DNA of 63,638 bases from Robiginitomaculum sp. (lineage in GTDB: Bacteria > Pseudomonadota > Alphaproteobacteria > Caulobacterales > Maricaulaceae), in contig NVVV01000008.1 of assembly GCA_002733495.1 (NCBI GenBank), forward strand, positions 15,498 through 79,135, in the 5' to 3' direction. Shown piece after piece: positions 8,474 through 18,489 of this stretch (positions are counted from its first letter, which is position 1; each line of letters starts with the position of its first letter). Position numbers and translations under genes: made by a program. A model generated the notes under the pieces. That model made no database searches and had not been told where the DNA came from. It saw only the letters and a list, made by a program, of their open reading frames with translations.

Positions 8474-9601
8474 TTATTGGTCTTCCGCCTTGCCAGCGCG
8501 CAAATCAGCCGCCCGGCCTTCCACCAGATCAACGATATGATCAATCATGGTTTCATTGCTACGTTTATGGTCGGCGGCCCCGGCGAAATAGATCATGCCA
8601 TGGCCGGCCCCGCCGCCGGTATAACCAATATCCGTATAGGCCGCTTCGCCGGGCCCATTGACCACACAGCCAATGATCGAAAGACTGACCGGCTCGGCAA
8701 TATGGGCCAGACGCTCCTCCAGGGTTTCTACAGTCTTGATGACATCAAACCCCTGACGCGAACAGGACGGGCAGGCGATGATATTAACGCCGCGCGTACG
8801 CAAATGCAGGGATTTCAGAATATCAAAGCCAACTTTGATTTCCTCGATCGGATCGGCGGACAAAGATACCCTGATGGTGTCGCCGATCCCGGCCCAGAGC
8901 AACATGCCCATACCGATGGAGGATTTCACCGTGCCGGAACGCAAACCCCCGGCTTCGGTAATGCCAAGGTGCAGCGGGCAATCTATGGCTTCGGCCAATT
9001 GCTGATAGGCGGCGACGGTAAGAAACGGATCGGACGCCTTGACCGAAATTTTATAGTCGTGAAAGTCGTACTCTTCTAAAATGGCCACATGGCGCAAGGC
9101 GCTTTCGACCATGGCTTCTGGGCAAGGTTCGCCGTATTTTTCTAAAAATTCGCGCTCCAAAGACCCGGCATTGACCCCAATGCGGATGGCACAGCCATGG
9201 TCTTTGGCCGCCTGGACCACATCCAGCACCCGCTCTTTTTTGCCAATATTACCCGGATTGATGCGCAAGCAGGCAACGCCAGCCTTGGCAGCCTCGATGG
9301 CGCGCTGATAATGAAAATGAATGTCGGCGACAATCGGCACATGCGCCCCGCGAACGATGGCGTGCATGGCCGCAGTGGAGTCCTTGTCCGGGCAGGAAAT
9401 ACGTACAATATCGGCCCCCGCGTCTTCCAGGGCATGCACCTGCACCAGCGTAGCGGCCACATCTGGCGTTGGCGTATTGGTCATGGATTGTACAGATATG
9501 GGCGCATCGCCGCCGACGGGCACGTCGCCCAGCATGATCTGCCTGGAGGTGCGCCGTTTAATTGCACGCCAAGGGCGAAGCGCGCTCATAGCGTCGGTCA
9601 T
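8474..9601 (-). CDS. ispG: 4-hydroxy-3-methylbut-2-enyl diphosphate synthase
   Basis: Iron-sulfur reductase of the MEP isoprenoid pathway, making HMBPP from the cyclodiphosphate. The cluster ligands are visible: CPSCSRQ with a C-x2-C pair and the later GCVVNGPGE Cys. The N-terminal TIM barrel begins with [19 protein letters not shown]. The chosen ATG at 9601 gives 375 aa; the open frame extends 24 codons further upstream without obvious homology. It is next to prfA, typical for alphaproteobacteria, where ispG often follows a RodZ-like HTH gene. Confidence 0.95.
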   Translation of the reverse strand: MTDAMSALRPWRAIKRRTSRQIMLGDVPVGGDAPISVQSMTNTPTPDVAATLVQVHALEDAGADIVRISCPDKDSTAAMHAIVRGAHVPIVADIHFHYQRAIEAAKAGVACLRINPGNIGKKERVLDVVQAAKDHGCAIRIGVNAGSLEREFLEKYGEPCPEAMVESALRHVAILEEYDFHDYKISVKASDPFLTVAAYQQLAEAIDCPLHLGITEAGGLRSGTVKSSIGMGMLLWAGIGDTIRVSLSADPIEEIKVGFDILKSLHLRTRGVNIIACPSCSRQGFDVIKTVETLEERLAHIAEPVSLSIIGCVVNGPGEAAYTDIGYTGGGAGHGMIYFAGAADHKRSNETMIDHIVDLVEGRAADLRAGKAEDQ

Positions 9602-9693
9602 CGCGAATACCGTCCCATTATTGTATAAATTAAAGCCGAGTGCAGGTTTGGCGCGCCAAAGGCCCGGCGTCAACCGCTCTATAGCCGCTGGGC

Positions 9694-10251
9694 TTATTTG
9701 GGATCAGAGCTTAGCGTAACATAGGTAATTGAAATATCAGGCACATCACCCAGTTTGTCAGAATTTGCCCAGCCAGCCAGGGCTTCGGGTACAGGCGGTA
9801 TTGCGGTGGCGGATTGTGCCGGGGTGCGCAGGCCATACCATGTAGCCAGTCCCAGCGTACAGGCAATAATGAGAGCAATACCTGTGCCTTTGGGCAGGCG
9901 AAAGTCCACCCATGCGGGCGCTGCGCGCGGTGACAGATCGCCAAGCGGGGAAACGTCATCATAAAATTGTGTCTTGAAACTGGACACCATTTCATCGGCA
10001 TTCAGGCCCATATGATTGGCATAACAGCGCGCAAAGCCTAGTGCATAGGCCCGTTGCGGCAAGGCTGCCCGGTCCATGGATTCAATAGCTTCGAGGTATT
10101 CAACACTAATCTTTGTGGCGGCGGCGACGTCTGCAATGCTCAGGTTTGCGCGCAATCTGGCGGCGCGGAATGTGTCGCCAATCCCGTGCGTGCTCACGCC
10201 GGGTGTAGCAAAGGTCTCTGCCTGATAGTGGAGCGCCCCCGAAGCATCCAT
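9694..10251 (-). CDS. RodZ-like helix-turn-helix membrane protein
   Basis: 185 aa. A cytoplasmic HTH domain ([20 protein letters not shown] ... [11 protein letters not shown], about residues 25-90, HTH_25 type) is followed by a single hydrophobic segment ([18 protein letters not shown], near residue 125) and a short periplasmic tail. RodZ proteins link MreB to the wall-synthesis machinery; this one lacks the long C-terminal beta domain of E. coli RodZ. I chose ATG 10251 because AGGGGAA precedes it by 6 bases. Directly upstream of ispG, as in many alphaproteobacteria. Confidence 0.8.
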   Translation of the reverse strand: MDASGALHYQAETFATPGVSTHGIGDTFRAARLRANLSIADVAAATKISVEYLEAIESMDRAALPQRAYALGFARCYANHMGLNADEMVSSFKTQFYDDVSPLGDLSPRAAPAWVDFRLPKGTGIALIIACTLGLATWYGLRTPAQSATAIPPVPEALAGWANSDKLGDVPDISITYVTLSSDPK

Positions 10252-10405
10252 CGTAATTCCCCTGTTAAACCAACTGTTAAGCACGAATCACTGAATAAAA
10301 CGTCGTTTCACTAGCGTGACATTTTAGCCGCACTCAATATAAAAACCCAAGTAAGGCGCAAGATCAAGTCTATTTCCTAAATATGTTTATGCCACGGCCT
10401 TAATT

Positions 10406-12715
10406 TTACAGTGGCAAACCCTGTTCCTGTGCATAGGCCATAAGGTTCTCACGGACTGAACCGTGTGTGTTCTTCTGGCCATTGGCAATCCCATCTCCCA
10501 TCCCATCCCCCATTCCATCCCCCATCCATAGAGCAAGTTTGGTGCCAAGTGCGTTTTGATCCAAAGAGAGAATCATCCGCTTGATCGGGCCAATGGCAGA
10601 GGGCGGCACAGAAAGTTCGGTAAAGCCAAGGGCGATGAGAATGGCCGCTTCGGCGCATTGGCCGGCAATTTCCCCGCAAACCGATACCGGCCGGTTAGCC
10701 GCATCACACAGAGTTGATATGTGCCGCAACATACGCAGGCTGCCGGTATTGAGAACATCATAGCGTTCAGACACGCGGGCATTTTCCCGATCGGCGGCAA
10801 AGAAATATTGCATCAGATCATTGGCCCCCACCGATACGAAGTCGGCGGTTTTTAACAGGTCTTCCAATTGCCAGACAATCGCCGGCGTTTCGACCATGGA
10901 GCCGACCCGCACAGCTTTGGGGACCGCTTTGCCAAACCGGGTCATGCGATCAATTTCGGCATAGAGCAAAGCACGCGCCTTGCTAAACTCTTCCAGCGTG
11001 GTGATCAGCGGGAACATAATGTTCAGCTCTCGACCCGCCGTGGCCTCGATCAAGGCGCGCAATTGATAGCGCAACAGGCCAGGCCGATCGAGCGCCATAC
11101 GCATGGCGCGCCAGCCCAGTGCAGGGTTAGCCTCGCGTTCATGGGCCACATAGGGCAGAACTTTATCGCCCCCAAGGTCGATGGTGCGAAACACCACAGG
11201 CTTATCGCCAGCCGCGTCCAGAACATCACGGTAAAGCTGCATCTGTTCGCTTTGGCGCGGTAAGTGGTCAGAGAGTAAAAACTGAAACTCGGTGCGAAAC
11301 AGACCAATGCCCTCGGCACCAGACTCTTCCAATTGTGGCAAATCAACCCGCAAACCGGCATTCATGGAAAGGCGGATATGCTGTCCATCGCGGGTTATAG
11401 CGGGTTTGTCGCGCAGACGCGTATAGGCTTGGCGCCGCTCGCGGCGTTCGGTAACGCGTGTCCGAAATTCTGTTTCGACGGCTTTATCCGGGCGGATACA
11501 AACCTCGCCCTGTTCGCCATCAACCAGCACCGTATCGCCGGGGCTAAGGCGGTCCAGCAGACCCGTAACGCGCCCCACAACCGGCAAGCGCAAAGCGCGC
11601 GCCACAATGGCGGCGTGCGACGTGGGTGAGCCTTCTTCCAGCACCAGCGCTTTTAATTGGGTGCGATCCAGCTCCAGCAACCCTGCCGGGCCGATTTCGC
11701 GGGCAATCAACACCGCATTATCAGGCAATTGGGTCAGGTCCTCAATGGCCCCCAAATGGCGTAACAGCCGATTGGCCAGATCTTCCAGATCATGCAGGCG
11801 TTCGCGCAAATACGGGTCTTTGGCGCTTAAAAAGCGCGCCCTGTGTTCCCCGCGCACACGCTCAACGGCGGCTTCGGCGCTTAAGCCCGCCCCGGTGGCC
11901 TCACGCAGGCGGTCCAGCCAACCCTGATCATTGGCAAACATGCGGTAGGCTTCAAGCACTTCGCGGGACGGCCCGCCCAGACGATTGCCCTTGCCCTGAT
12001 AAAGCGCATCAACCGAGCGGCGCAGCTCGGCAATGGCGGTTTCCAGCCGCTCTTCCTCTGCGGCCGGGTCATCGGCAATGATGGGGCTGTGCACGCGCCC
12101 CGGCGTATAAAGAACGGCCTGGCCAATGCCCAAGCCATCAGAAATGCGTAAGCCCGGCAATACCTCGGCGCGGCTGGGGCGCAGGGCCACGTTTTCCAGC
12201 TCGTGGGCGCTGAGTAAATCGCCAGAGGAGACAATTTCGGCCAGCACCATGGAGACATTTTGCAAGGCCTCCACATCCTCATCGCTATAATGGCGCGCCT
12301 CGCGGTTCTGTACCACCAGCACGCCCAGCAACCGCCCACCGCGCAATACGGGCACCCCTAAAAAGCCATGAAACGGGTCTTCGCGGGTTTCCGGGTGAAA
12401 GGAAAAGGCGGGGTGTTTTGGTGCTTCGGTCAGGTTCAGTGGCCGGGCATGGCGGGCAATAGCGCCGATCAGCCCTTCGCCTGCGTCCAACGTGGTCACA
12501 TGAACCGCCGTTGAATCTAAACCATGGGTGGCCCACAATTCCATACTGGCATCGGGGCGGCGTAAATACAGCGAACACACTTCGGCCTTAAGGTTTGAGG
12601 CAATGGCCTTGACCAACCCGTCAAGGCGGCTTTGGGCCGCGCCGTCGGTGGCCATGATCTCGCGGATCTGACTGAGCAATTGGCGATGACCCGTGTACGA
12701 CTTGCCGGTAATCAT
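10406..12715 (-). CDS. ptsP: PEP-protein phosphotransferase PtsP (enzyme I-Ntr)
   Basis: First enzyme of the nitrogen-related phosphotransferase system: it autophosphorylates from phosphoenolpyruvate and passes phosphate to NPr. Order of domains in 769 aa: GAF sensor (about 15-165), helical NPr-binding region, phospho-His domain with SPTSHAAIVA (His367), and PEP-binding barrel with GIGLFRTEFQF and SVGANDLMQY. The GAF domain separates it from sugar-PTS enzyme I. The C terminus carries a short MGDG repeat. The ATG overlaps the lysC stop as ATGA. No NPr or EIIA gene is in the window. Confidence 0.95.
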   Translation of the reverse strand: MITGKSYTGHRQLLSQIREIMATDGAAQSRLDGLVKAIASNLKAEVCSLYLRRPDASMELWATHGLDSTAVHVTTLDAGEGLIGAIARHARPLNLTEAPKHPAFSFHPETREDPFHGFLGVPVLRGGRLLGVLVVQNREARHYSDEDVEALQNVSMVLAEIVSSGDLLSAHELENVALRPSRAEVLPGLRISDGLGIGQAVLYTPGRVHSPIIADDPAAEEERLETAIAELRRSVDALYQGKGNRLGGPSREVLEAYRMFANDQGWLDRLREATGAGLSAEAAVERVRGEHRARFLSAKDPYLRERLHDLEDLANRLLRHLGAIEDLTQLPDNAVLIAREIGPAGLLELDRTQLKALVLEEGSPTSHAAIVARALRLPVVGRVTGLLDRLSPGDTVLVDGEQGEVCIRPDKAVETEFRTRVTERRERRQAYTRLRDKPAITRDGQHIRLSMNAGLRVDLPQLEESGAEGIGLFRTEFQFLLSDHLPRQSEQMQLYRDVLDAAGDKPVVFRTIDLGGDKVLPYVAHEREANPALGWRAMRMALDRPGLLRYQLRALIEATAGRELNIMFPLITTLEEFSKARALLYAEIDRMTRFGKAVPKAVRVGSMVETPAIVWQLEDLLKTADFVSVGANDLMQYFFAADRENARVSERYDVLNTGSLRMLRHISTLCDAANRPVSVCGEIAGQCAEAAILIALGFTELSVPPSAIGPIKRMILSLDQNALGTKLALWMGDGMGDGMGDGIANGQKNTHGSVRENLMAYAQEQGLPL
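10488..10523 (-). repeat. Three 12-bp tandem repeats in the 3' part of ptsP
   Basis: Plus-strand units ATCCCATCTCCC, ATCCCATCCCCC and ATTCCATCCCCC follow each other without a gap. On the coding strand they encode a GDGM-type repeat (WMGDGMGDGMGDGIANG) close to the PtsP C terminus. The 12-bp unit keeps the frame, so copy number could change by slippage without disrupting the protein. Confidence 0.85.
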
Positions 12716-13929
12716 GCGCTGGCCTCACCCAGACCAAAGGCGCTGTGCAAGGCCCGCACAGCCCTTTCCACGTCTCTTGCGGGGACCAGAACGCTCATTC
12801 GGGTTTCCGACGTGGCGACGGCCCCAATGGCAATGTCATGGGCGAAAAGCGTATCAAACATGGTGTGGGCCATTTTCGTTTGCGAGCGCAGACCAATACC
12901 GATTATCGAGACCTTGGCCATATCCTGATCGAGTACAATATCCTTTAGCGGTAGATTATGACAGGAATTCGTCAGAAGGTCCAAAGCCTGCTCCGCATCG
13001 GCCCGCCGCAGGGAAAATATAAGCGTGCCGGGGCTTTGCACGATCAGATCCACCTCAATGCCGCCATTGCCAAGCGCCGCAAAAATATCTTTTAAAGCCT
13101 TTGCTCCTTCAGGCAGGCCGGTGATCAGTATGCGGGCTTCATCGCGGCTGTAACTGATGGCACGCACAAGGGCGCGTTCCAGCCCTGCCTGTTTATCAAT
13201 CAGGGTTCCACCCGGTTTCGTGTTTTCGGAAAAGCTGGATAACACCCGCAACGCGACCCCTTTGGACATAGCCAGTTCGACAGAACGGCTCTGCATAATT
13301 TTGGTGCCCTGGGAGGCCATTTCCAGCAGTTCATCATAACTGAGCCTTTTGATCGGCTGCGCGGCCTTTAGCAGATTGGGATCGGCACTATAGACCCCGT
13401 CCACATCGGTATAAATCTCGCAGGTTTCTGCCTTTAAGGCTGCGGCGATGGCGACGGCGCTCAGGTCTGATCCGCCGCGCCCAAGCGTGGTGATGCGTCC
13501 ATCAGGGCCAAGACCCTGAAATCCGGCAATGACGGCAATGGTGCCATCATCAATTGTGGTGCCCAGGGCTTTGGCTTCTATGGTCTGGATTTTGGCTGAC
13601 CCATGGGTCTGATCGGTGAAAATGCCGACCTGCCAGCCGGTGAAAGAGCGTGCCGACAGACCCAGACGGCGTAAGGCCATGACCAGAAGCGCGGCATTGA
13701 TCTGCTCGCCAGCGGCCAATACCGCATCGCCTTCATCAGGATTAAGCCCCTCTGGGTCAGCTGCCAGCACATCATGGGCCAGAGCGTCGGTCATGCCCGC
13801 CGGGGCGGAAATCACCACGGCAATGCTGGTAACGTCTTTATGGCGCTCTGCGATCAGGGCGGCGCAGGCCTCAAGGCGTGCTGGACCGGCACTGGAAGTT
13901 CCGCCAAATTTCATCACCAGACGTGTCAT
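12712..13929 (-). CDS. lysC: Aspartate kinase
   Basis: Phosphorylates aspartate, opening lysine, threonine and methionine synthesis. From the ATG at 13929 (405 aa) it begins MTRLVMKFGGTS, the exact family start with the KFGGTS nucleotide site; a longer frame of 17 more codons lacks homology. GRGGSDLSAVAIA and the EIYTDVDGVYSADPN block complete the kinase domain, and the C-terminal third contains two ACT regulatory domains expected to bind lysine and/or threonine. The stop overlaps the ptsP start. It is divergent from ubiG with a 71-base gap. Confidence 0.96.
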   Translation of the reverse strand: MTRLVMKFGGTSSAGPARLEACAALIAERHKDVTSIAVVISAPAGMTDALAHDVLAADPEGLNPDEGDAVLAAGEQINAALLVMALRRLGLSARSFTGWQVGIFTDQTHGSAKIQTIEAKALGTTIDDGTIAVIAGFQGLGPDGRITTLGRGGSDLSAVAIAAALKAETCEIYTDVDGVYSADPNLLKAAQPIKRLSYDELLEMASQGTKIMQSRSVELAMSKGVALRVLSSFSENTKPGGTLIDKQAGLERALVRAISYSRDEARILITGLPEGAKALKDIFAALGNGGIEVDLIVQSPGTLIFSLRRADAEQALDLLTNSCHNLPLKDIVLDQDMAKVSIIGIGLRSQTKMAHTMFDTLFAHDIAIGAVATSETRMSVLVPARDVERAVRALHSAFGLGEASA

Positions 13930-14000
13930 CTTCACCCTGTTCGCCGCGCACGTGTGGGTGTAGGTAGGGCGCATAAACAAAAAGGTCCAGAGTTCATTTC

Positions 14001-14825
14001 ATGACACCGTCCTCCAGCGCGAAGGCGCCCCGCACGACCAGTATTGACCCGCAAGAGGTTGCAAAGTTTAGCGCCATGGCCGCTGAATGGTGGGACCCGC
14101 ATGGCAAGTTTCGCCCTTTGCACCAGTTTAATCCGGTGCGTTTGAATTTTATCAGAGAAACGGTCAGCACGCATTTTGGCCTGGATAAAAAAGCCCGAAA
14201 GCCCTTCAGGGGCTTGAATTTTCTGGATATTGGTTGCGGAGGGGGCCTGCTGAGCGAGCCGATGTGTCGCCTTGGCGCGCACATGACCAGCGTTGATGCC
14301 TCCAAAGCCAATATCAAAACCGCCAGCGTTCATGCGGGCGAACAGGGTCTGAATATTGATTACCGTCATGGGGCAGCGGAAAACCTTATTCAGGACAAGG
14401 ACAATCAATTTGATGTAATCCTGAATATGGAAGTGATTGAACACACGGCCAACCCTGAAGAATTTCTGACCTCGTGTGCGGCTATGTTGCGCCCGGGCGG
14501 CCTGATGATTGTTGCCACCATAAACCGTACACCCAAAGCGCGCTTGCTGGCTATTACCATGGCCGAGCGGGTATTGCGCTGGTTGCCACGCGGTACGCAT
14601 GATTATGACAAGCTGGTCCAGCCACAGGAAATTCGCGGCCCGCTGGTTGCGTGCGACCTGGACGTTGAGGGGCCAATAGGGGTTAGCTATAACCCCCTGA
14701 CGGGCGTATGGCGTCTCAGCCATGATAGCGCGGTGAATTATATGATGATTGCCAGAAAGGCGGCCCAGAAAGACGGCATAGAGTCCGGCAAAGCCGAACC
14801 CTGGCGCTCATCCACCAGAGCTTAA
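14001..14825 (+). CDS. ubiG: Ubiquinone biosynthesis O-methyltransferase
   Basis: Performs both O-methylation steps in ubiquinone synthesis. 274 aa; the SAM motif [13 protein letters not shown] covers residues 75-87, [13 protein letters not shown] is the post-motif, and [15 protein letters not shown] near residues 27-41 is a UbiG signature. The C-terminal block [11 protein letters not shown] is also typical. It is divergent from lysC, an arrangement common in alphaproteobacteria. Its TAA stop overlaps the TAA of the convergent SapC gene within TTAA. Confidence 0.96.
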   Translation: MTPSSSAKAPRTTSIDPQEVAKFSAMAAEWWDPHGKFRPLHQFNPVRLNFIRETVSTHFGLDKKARKPFRGLNFLDIGCGGGLLSEPMCRLGAHMTSVDASKANIKTASVHAGEQGLNIDYRHGAAENLIQDKDNQFDVILNMEVIEHTANPEEFLTSCAAMLRPGGLMIVATINRTPKARLLAITMAERVLRWLPRGTHDYDKLVQPQEIRGPLVACDLDVEGPIGVSYNPLTGVWRLSHDSAVNYMMIARKAAQKDGIESGKAEPWRSSTRA

Positions 14826-15631
14826 GCCTTGCCAGCCGGTGTGCCGATGCCGTCACCCTTAGCCGGGTTTTTCATTTCCTGAGCGACCAGACGTTGCCAG
14901 TTGGATTGCGACAGCATTTGCGAATAGATCGCCATCAGGCCACCATTATCGCGCAATTCCATAATTTTCTTGGATGACAGAGCGTTCAGCTTTTTATGGG
15001 ACAGGCCAACAAATTCACCGATTTTTTGCTGGACGATAGATTTCCTATCTTCGCTGTTCTGCGGAATGGTGACATCTTGCGTTTCAAAAAGTTCCAGCTC
15101 TTCCATCACTTTGACGAAATTGAGAGTCCCATGGCTCTCATTCTCATAAGTCTGGATAAATTCAATGGCGCGCTTCGTAAATTCGGATGGCTTGCCATCA
15201 ACAAAGAAAGGTTGTTCCGGGTTTTCCGTTACAACATTGGCGTCCCGGTCGATGCAAACCGTCATATTGGTTGTATCGCCATTATTGGTAGCCGGAACAA
15301 AGGGGTAGCGGCGCATAAAGCCGGGGACATAGGCGCCATCAGGCATCAGGCCATCGTCACCCACATAGGCATTGTGGTCTTTTTGCAGGCCCATGACGGC
15401 CGCAGGGCTGTGCTCAGTACCTGCAAAAATAATGGGGTAGCTCAAGGCAGCGGCGGCAAATTCTGAAACCGTGATTGGCACCAATTGCGTATCTCTTGCA
15501 AATCCATAAGGATTTTTTGAATCCGCAGTAATACCCAGGTGGCTGTGGGCTTCGCTGTTTAGCGGCTCCGGGTTTTTGTAAAAAAGCAGGTTCCCGGTGG
15601 TTTCGAGAGTGCCCGTTGTCTTATCCGCCAT
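14822..15631 (-). CDS. SapC-family protein
   Basis: 269 aa from ATG 15631, chosen because GGGGAA lies just upstream. Features of the SapC family (PF07277 type): [19 protein letters not shown] at the start, [20 protein letters not shown], then [11 protein letters not shown]. There is no signal peptide or catalytic motif. SapC was first described beside the Campylobacter S-layer gene, but its role is unknown; in alphaproteobacteria it often sits next to TonB-dependent receptors and tryptophan halogenases. Here it is 131 bases downstream of the ZnuD-like receptor on the same strand, fitting that association. Confidence 0.85.
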   Translation of the reverse strand: MADKTTGTLETTGNLLFYKNPEPLNSEAHSHLGITADSKNPYGFARDTQLVPITVSEFAAAALSYPIIFAGTEHSPAAVMGLQKDHNAYVGDDGLMPDGAYVPGFMRRYPFVPATNNGDTTNMTVCIDRDANVVTENPEQPFFVDGKPSEFTKRAIEFIQTYENESHGTLNFVKVMEELELFETQDVTIPQNSEDRKSIVQQKIGEFVGLSHKKLNALSSKKIMELRDNGGLMAIYSQMLSQSNWQRLVAQEMKNPAKGDGIGTPAGKA

Positions 15632-15761
15632 AATATTCCCCAATTGAGTTGTGGATAGTGCAGCGGGCGTCTTAACGGATCAGGCCTTGTCTGCCAACTG
15701 TTTAGGTGTAGATAGTTCCGCCGTGTCATACGAAAAGTCCGACCTGTGCCATCACTCGGCT

Positions 15762-17768
15762 TTAAAAATCAACCACCAGGCGCGCACTTAGGGACCGCCC
15801 GGCTGCGGGGACCCGGTCTTTCAGAAAAGACGCATGGGTGCGGTGTGTGGCATTGGTTAGATTGCTGAGTTTGAACACCAGACTAATGTCATCATTACTG
15901 ATCAGCGGGTGCACGGTGGTGCTGAGATTGATGACCGTTGAGCCTTTGGTGGAAGTTTCAAAGTCAGCCGTTTTGTTCTGACGGTCTGTCCAGACCAGTT
16001 CAGCGCGTGCATCAAAACGTCCCGTAGAGAGGTTGAGACCACCAGTGGCCTCCAGCGGCGGAATCCGTGGCAGATTACCAAAGTTGTCAGTTTTGGCCTG
16101 TACATATTCAAGCGCCACATCACTGCGTAACATCCATTTTCCAGCGCTCCACAAATCACGTTCTGCAAAAATTTCTGCGCCGCTAAGCTTGGCATTGTCT
16201 TGTAAATAAACAAACGCTGGCAGACCATCGATGATGGCCCCCGTGGGGTTCAGGAATATGAAATCAGTAAAGTTCGAGTGAAAGAGATTAATGTGGGTAT
16301 CCCAGCCGTGGGTGTGAAAGCGCGCAATGGCTTCCAATGACAGGGCACTTTCTTTTTTCAGGTTAGGGTTGCCGCGTTCAAACGCGCTTTCAGATAGATG
16401 CGGGCCATCAGAAAATAACTCTATATCCGTGGGGGCGCGCTCGGTACGTGACAGGGAAAGCGACACAAAGATATTATCGCTGGGGCGGGCAAAAACACCG
16501 GCTGAGCCGCTGACGCCGGTAAAGCGGCGCCGGGCATAGGCTTGGGTGTCAAGATCGCGGGTCTCCAGGCGAAACCCGCCTTCCAGTCCCCAATCGCCAA
16601 AATCCCGGCGTTCGGCGACAAAGCCGCCATAATTTCGGGTTTTGGTCTCTGGCAGAAATGCCTCCGTCCCCAGCGCTGAAAATGTCTGGTGCGCGGCATC
16701 AAAACCAAAGGAGCCGGTCCAGCCGGCCAGATCGTTCTGGCGCACGCGTGTGCGAAGCTCCCAGCCCTGTTTGTCAAAACGGGTGCCGATATTGCCGTCT
16801 TCCAGTTCAAAATGACGGTAATCAGACGCGCCGAAATTGATATTAATCTGGTCCAGAACATGAAAAGGCAGTGTGGCCTGAGCGCGCGCATCAAGACGTG
16901 TCTGCGCCATGTCGATCCGCGATGTGGCTTCCTGTGGCAGGCCATAATTAGAGGTGCTGCGTTTAATCGACGCGCCGGCAAAGCCCCAATCATCTACGTA
17001 GGAACCGCCAATGGCCCCGCTTTTAAAAGTGAGGTCGGAATTGGGCAAACGGTCTTTGGGCCCGTCTCCCTCAATGGCGCGCAAAGCCGCCGTGCGAGCA
17101 AAACCCGGGATATGCTCGATGCCGCCATGGCGGCGCACCGCTTCGGCATCAAGAACAAAATGATCGGTGCCGGTACGAAAACGCCCAGTCTGCACATTGC
17201 CATTATCTACTGATGAACCGCCGAGCACCAACCGTCCCTCAACCGCGCTGTCCAGAGGTTTTTCGGGGATGCGGCCATCAATAATATTAACGACGCCGCC
17301 AATGGCGTTACCGCCATAAACAATGGCTGCCGGGCCACGCACCACTTCAATGCGGGTGGCGGCCAGCGCTTCGGCGTTAACCGCATGATCCGGGCTGGCG
17401 GTCGAGGCGTCCATAATGTCAATGCCATTGACCAGCATGCGCACCCGGTCACCGCCCAGGCCCCGGATAACGGGGCGGCTGGCCGCTGGACCAAAGGCCG
17501 TGGTGGAAATGCCGGGCATGGCATCAAGAATATCGCCTAAGCCAGCCGAAGCGCTTTCGGTCAATGTATTTTCATCCATCACCGTAACGCCTTGTAACAA
17601 CTCGTCTGCGCGCGCCCCTACCGGCGAGGCGGTGATCACAATGGTTTCTTCATGGACATGCTCGCCCGGACTTTGCGGTGTCTCTTGCGCCAGAACCAGC
17701 GCCGGTGCTCCCAGCATTATGACGCTTGTACATAACCCCAATACCCATATTCTGTGATAAGTGGGCAT
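15762..17768 (-). CDS. TonB-dependent receptor, probably ZnuD-like zinc receptor
   Basis: Outer-membrane beta-barrel with N-terminal plug, 668 aa from ATG 17768, which has GGAGGCGG as a strong ribosome binding site. A signal peptide (ending LVLAQ near residue 28) is followed by a His-containing mature start (GEHVHEE), a TonB-box-like ETIVITASP, plug motifs RPVIRGLGGDRVRMLVNG and RIEVVRGPAAIVYGGNAIGG, and a barrel ending in LSARLVVDF with terminal Phe. Zinc as the cargo is inferred from the divergent Zur gene, the candidate Zur box 22 bases upstream and similarity to ZnuD-type plugs. Copper or another metal is the alternative. Confidence 0.85.
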   Translation of the reverse strand: MPTYHRIWVLGLCTSVIMLGAPALVLAQETPQSPGEHVHEETIVITASPVGARADELLQGVTVMDENTLTESASAGLGDILDAMPGISTTAFGPAASRPVIRGLGGDRVRMLVNGIDIMDASTASPDHAVNAEALAATRIEVVRGPAAIVYGGNAIGGVVNIIDGRIPEKPLDSAVEGRLVLGGSSVDNGNVQTGRFRTGTDHFVLDAEAVRRHGGIEHIPGFARTAALRAIEGDGPKDRLPNSDLTFKSGAIGGSYVDDWGFAGASIKRSTSNYGLPQEATSRIDMAQTRLDARAQATLPFHVLDQININFGASDYRHFELEDGNIGTRFDKQGWELRTRVRQNDLAGWTGSFGFDAAHQTFSALGTEAFLPETKTRNYGGFVAERRDFGDWGLEGGFRLETRDLDTQAYARRRFTGVSGSAGVFARPSDNIFVSLSLSRTERAPTDIELFSDGPHLSESAFERGNPNLKKESALSLEAIARFHTHGWDTHINLFHSNFTDFIFLNPTGAIIDGLPAFVYLQDNAKLSGAEIFAERDLWSAGKWMLRSDVALEYVQAKTDNFGNLPRIPPLEATGGLNLSTGRFDARAELVWTDRQNKTADFETSTKGSTVINLSTTVHPLISNDDISLVFKLSNLTNATHRTHASFLKDRVPAAGRSLSARLVVDF

Positions 17769-17789
17769 GACCGCCTCCATCATTACAAA

Positions 17790-17813
17790 GTAACATATGT
17801 TATAACGTAACAC
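17790..17813. promoter_or_regulatory. Candidate Zur operator
   Basis: GTAACATATGTTATAACGTAACAC contains the perfect palindrome TAACATATGTTA and an overlapping TGTTA-N5-TAACA inverted repeat. It has the AT-rich TGTTATA/TAACA character of Fur-family zinc operators. It lies between the divergent receptor and zur genes, 22 bases before the receptor ATG. The sequence symmetry is seen; binding by Zur is inference. Confidence 0.55.
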
Positions 17814-17942
17814 TTATTTGAAAGACAAGAGGTTTTCGGCAGCGTTTATCAGCACATGCCTGTTGCTGGCAAAAGACGCGCAGGGGATAATGACTTCTGT
17901 CATAAAGCTGATAATCTGGTGGCATATACCTGTGGAGCCGCC

Positions 17943-18356
17943 ATGCCCGATATTCTGGAAGATGCCGACCGTCATTGCGCCAAAACGGGCGTGCGTCTGA
18001 CGCCTTTGCGCCGCCGCGTGCTGGAGCTGGTGGCCCGGGCCGGTGCCCCGGTGAAAGCCTATGATTTATTATCCCAGATCGACCGGACCAGGACCAGCGC
18101 CAAACCGCCGACGGTTTATCGGGCGCTGGATTTTCTGATCGAGGCCGGTCTGGTACACCGGGTCGAGGCCTTAAATGCCTTTGTTGCCTGTCCCCAGGCC
18201 GGGCATGGCCATGCGGCAGTGCTTTATGTTTGTGAAAACTGCGCCAATGTTACCGAGGTGCAGGGCACGCGACCGGGGCAGGAAAACAAGCCTGCAGGCT
18301 TTAGCGTTACGCGCAGTGTCATTGAGCATTATGGACGCTGTGTGAATTGCGCTTAG
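17943..18356 (+). CDS. zur: Zur-type Fur-family transcriptional repressor
   Basis: 137 aa from ATG 17943 (GTGGAG upstream). The winged-helix segment includes GVRLTPLRRRVLELV and the recognition helix PPTVYRALDFLIEAGLVHRV. Structural zinc ligands are two C-x2-C pairs, Cys97/Cys100 and Cys133/Cys136, and HGH (88-90) begins the metal-sensing region. The lack of an extended His-rich hinge, the family look of the C-terminal RCVNC and the neighbouring ZnuD-like receptor favour Zur over Fur. It probably represses the divergent receptor when zinc is plentiful. No znuABC genes are in the window. Confidence 0.85.
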   Translation: MPDILEDADRHCAKTGVRLTPLRRRVLELVARAGAPVKAYDLLSQIDRTRTSAKPPTVYRALDFLIEAGLVHRVEALNAFVACPQAGHGHAAVLYVCENCANVTEVQGTRPGQENKPAGFSVTRSVIEHYGRCVNCA

Positions 18357-18489
18357 GGGCCAGCCCCCATGCGGCTTTTCCAAATTCTTATCGAATTGCC
18401 TAGAAATTTACGTATTGAATTTACCAGATTTTCAATTCTTTGCCCTAACGTCCACCAAACACAATAAGACGCGAAAAGCGACGGGGTGG

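Noticed and set aside
10265-10280. TTAA-N8-TTAA upstream of the RodZ-like gene as a CtrA box
   Set aside because: The spacer is eight, not seven, so it misses the CtrA spacing.
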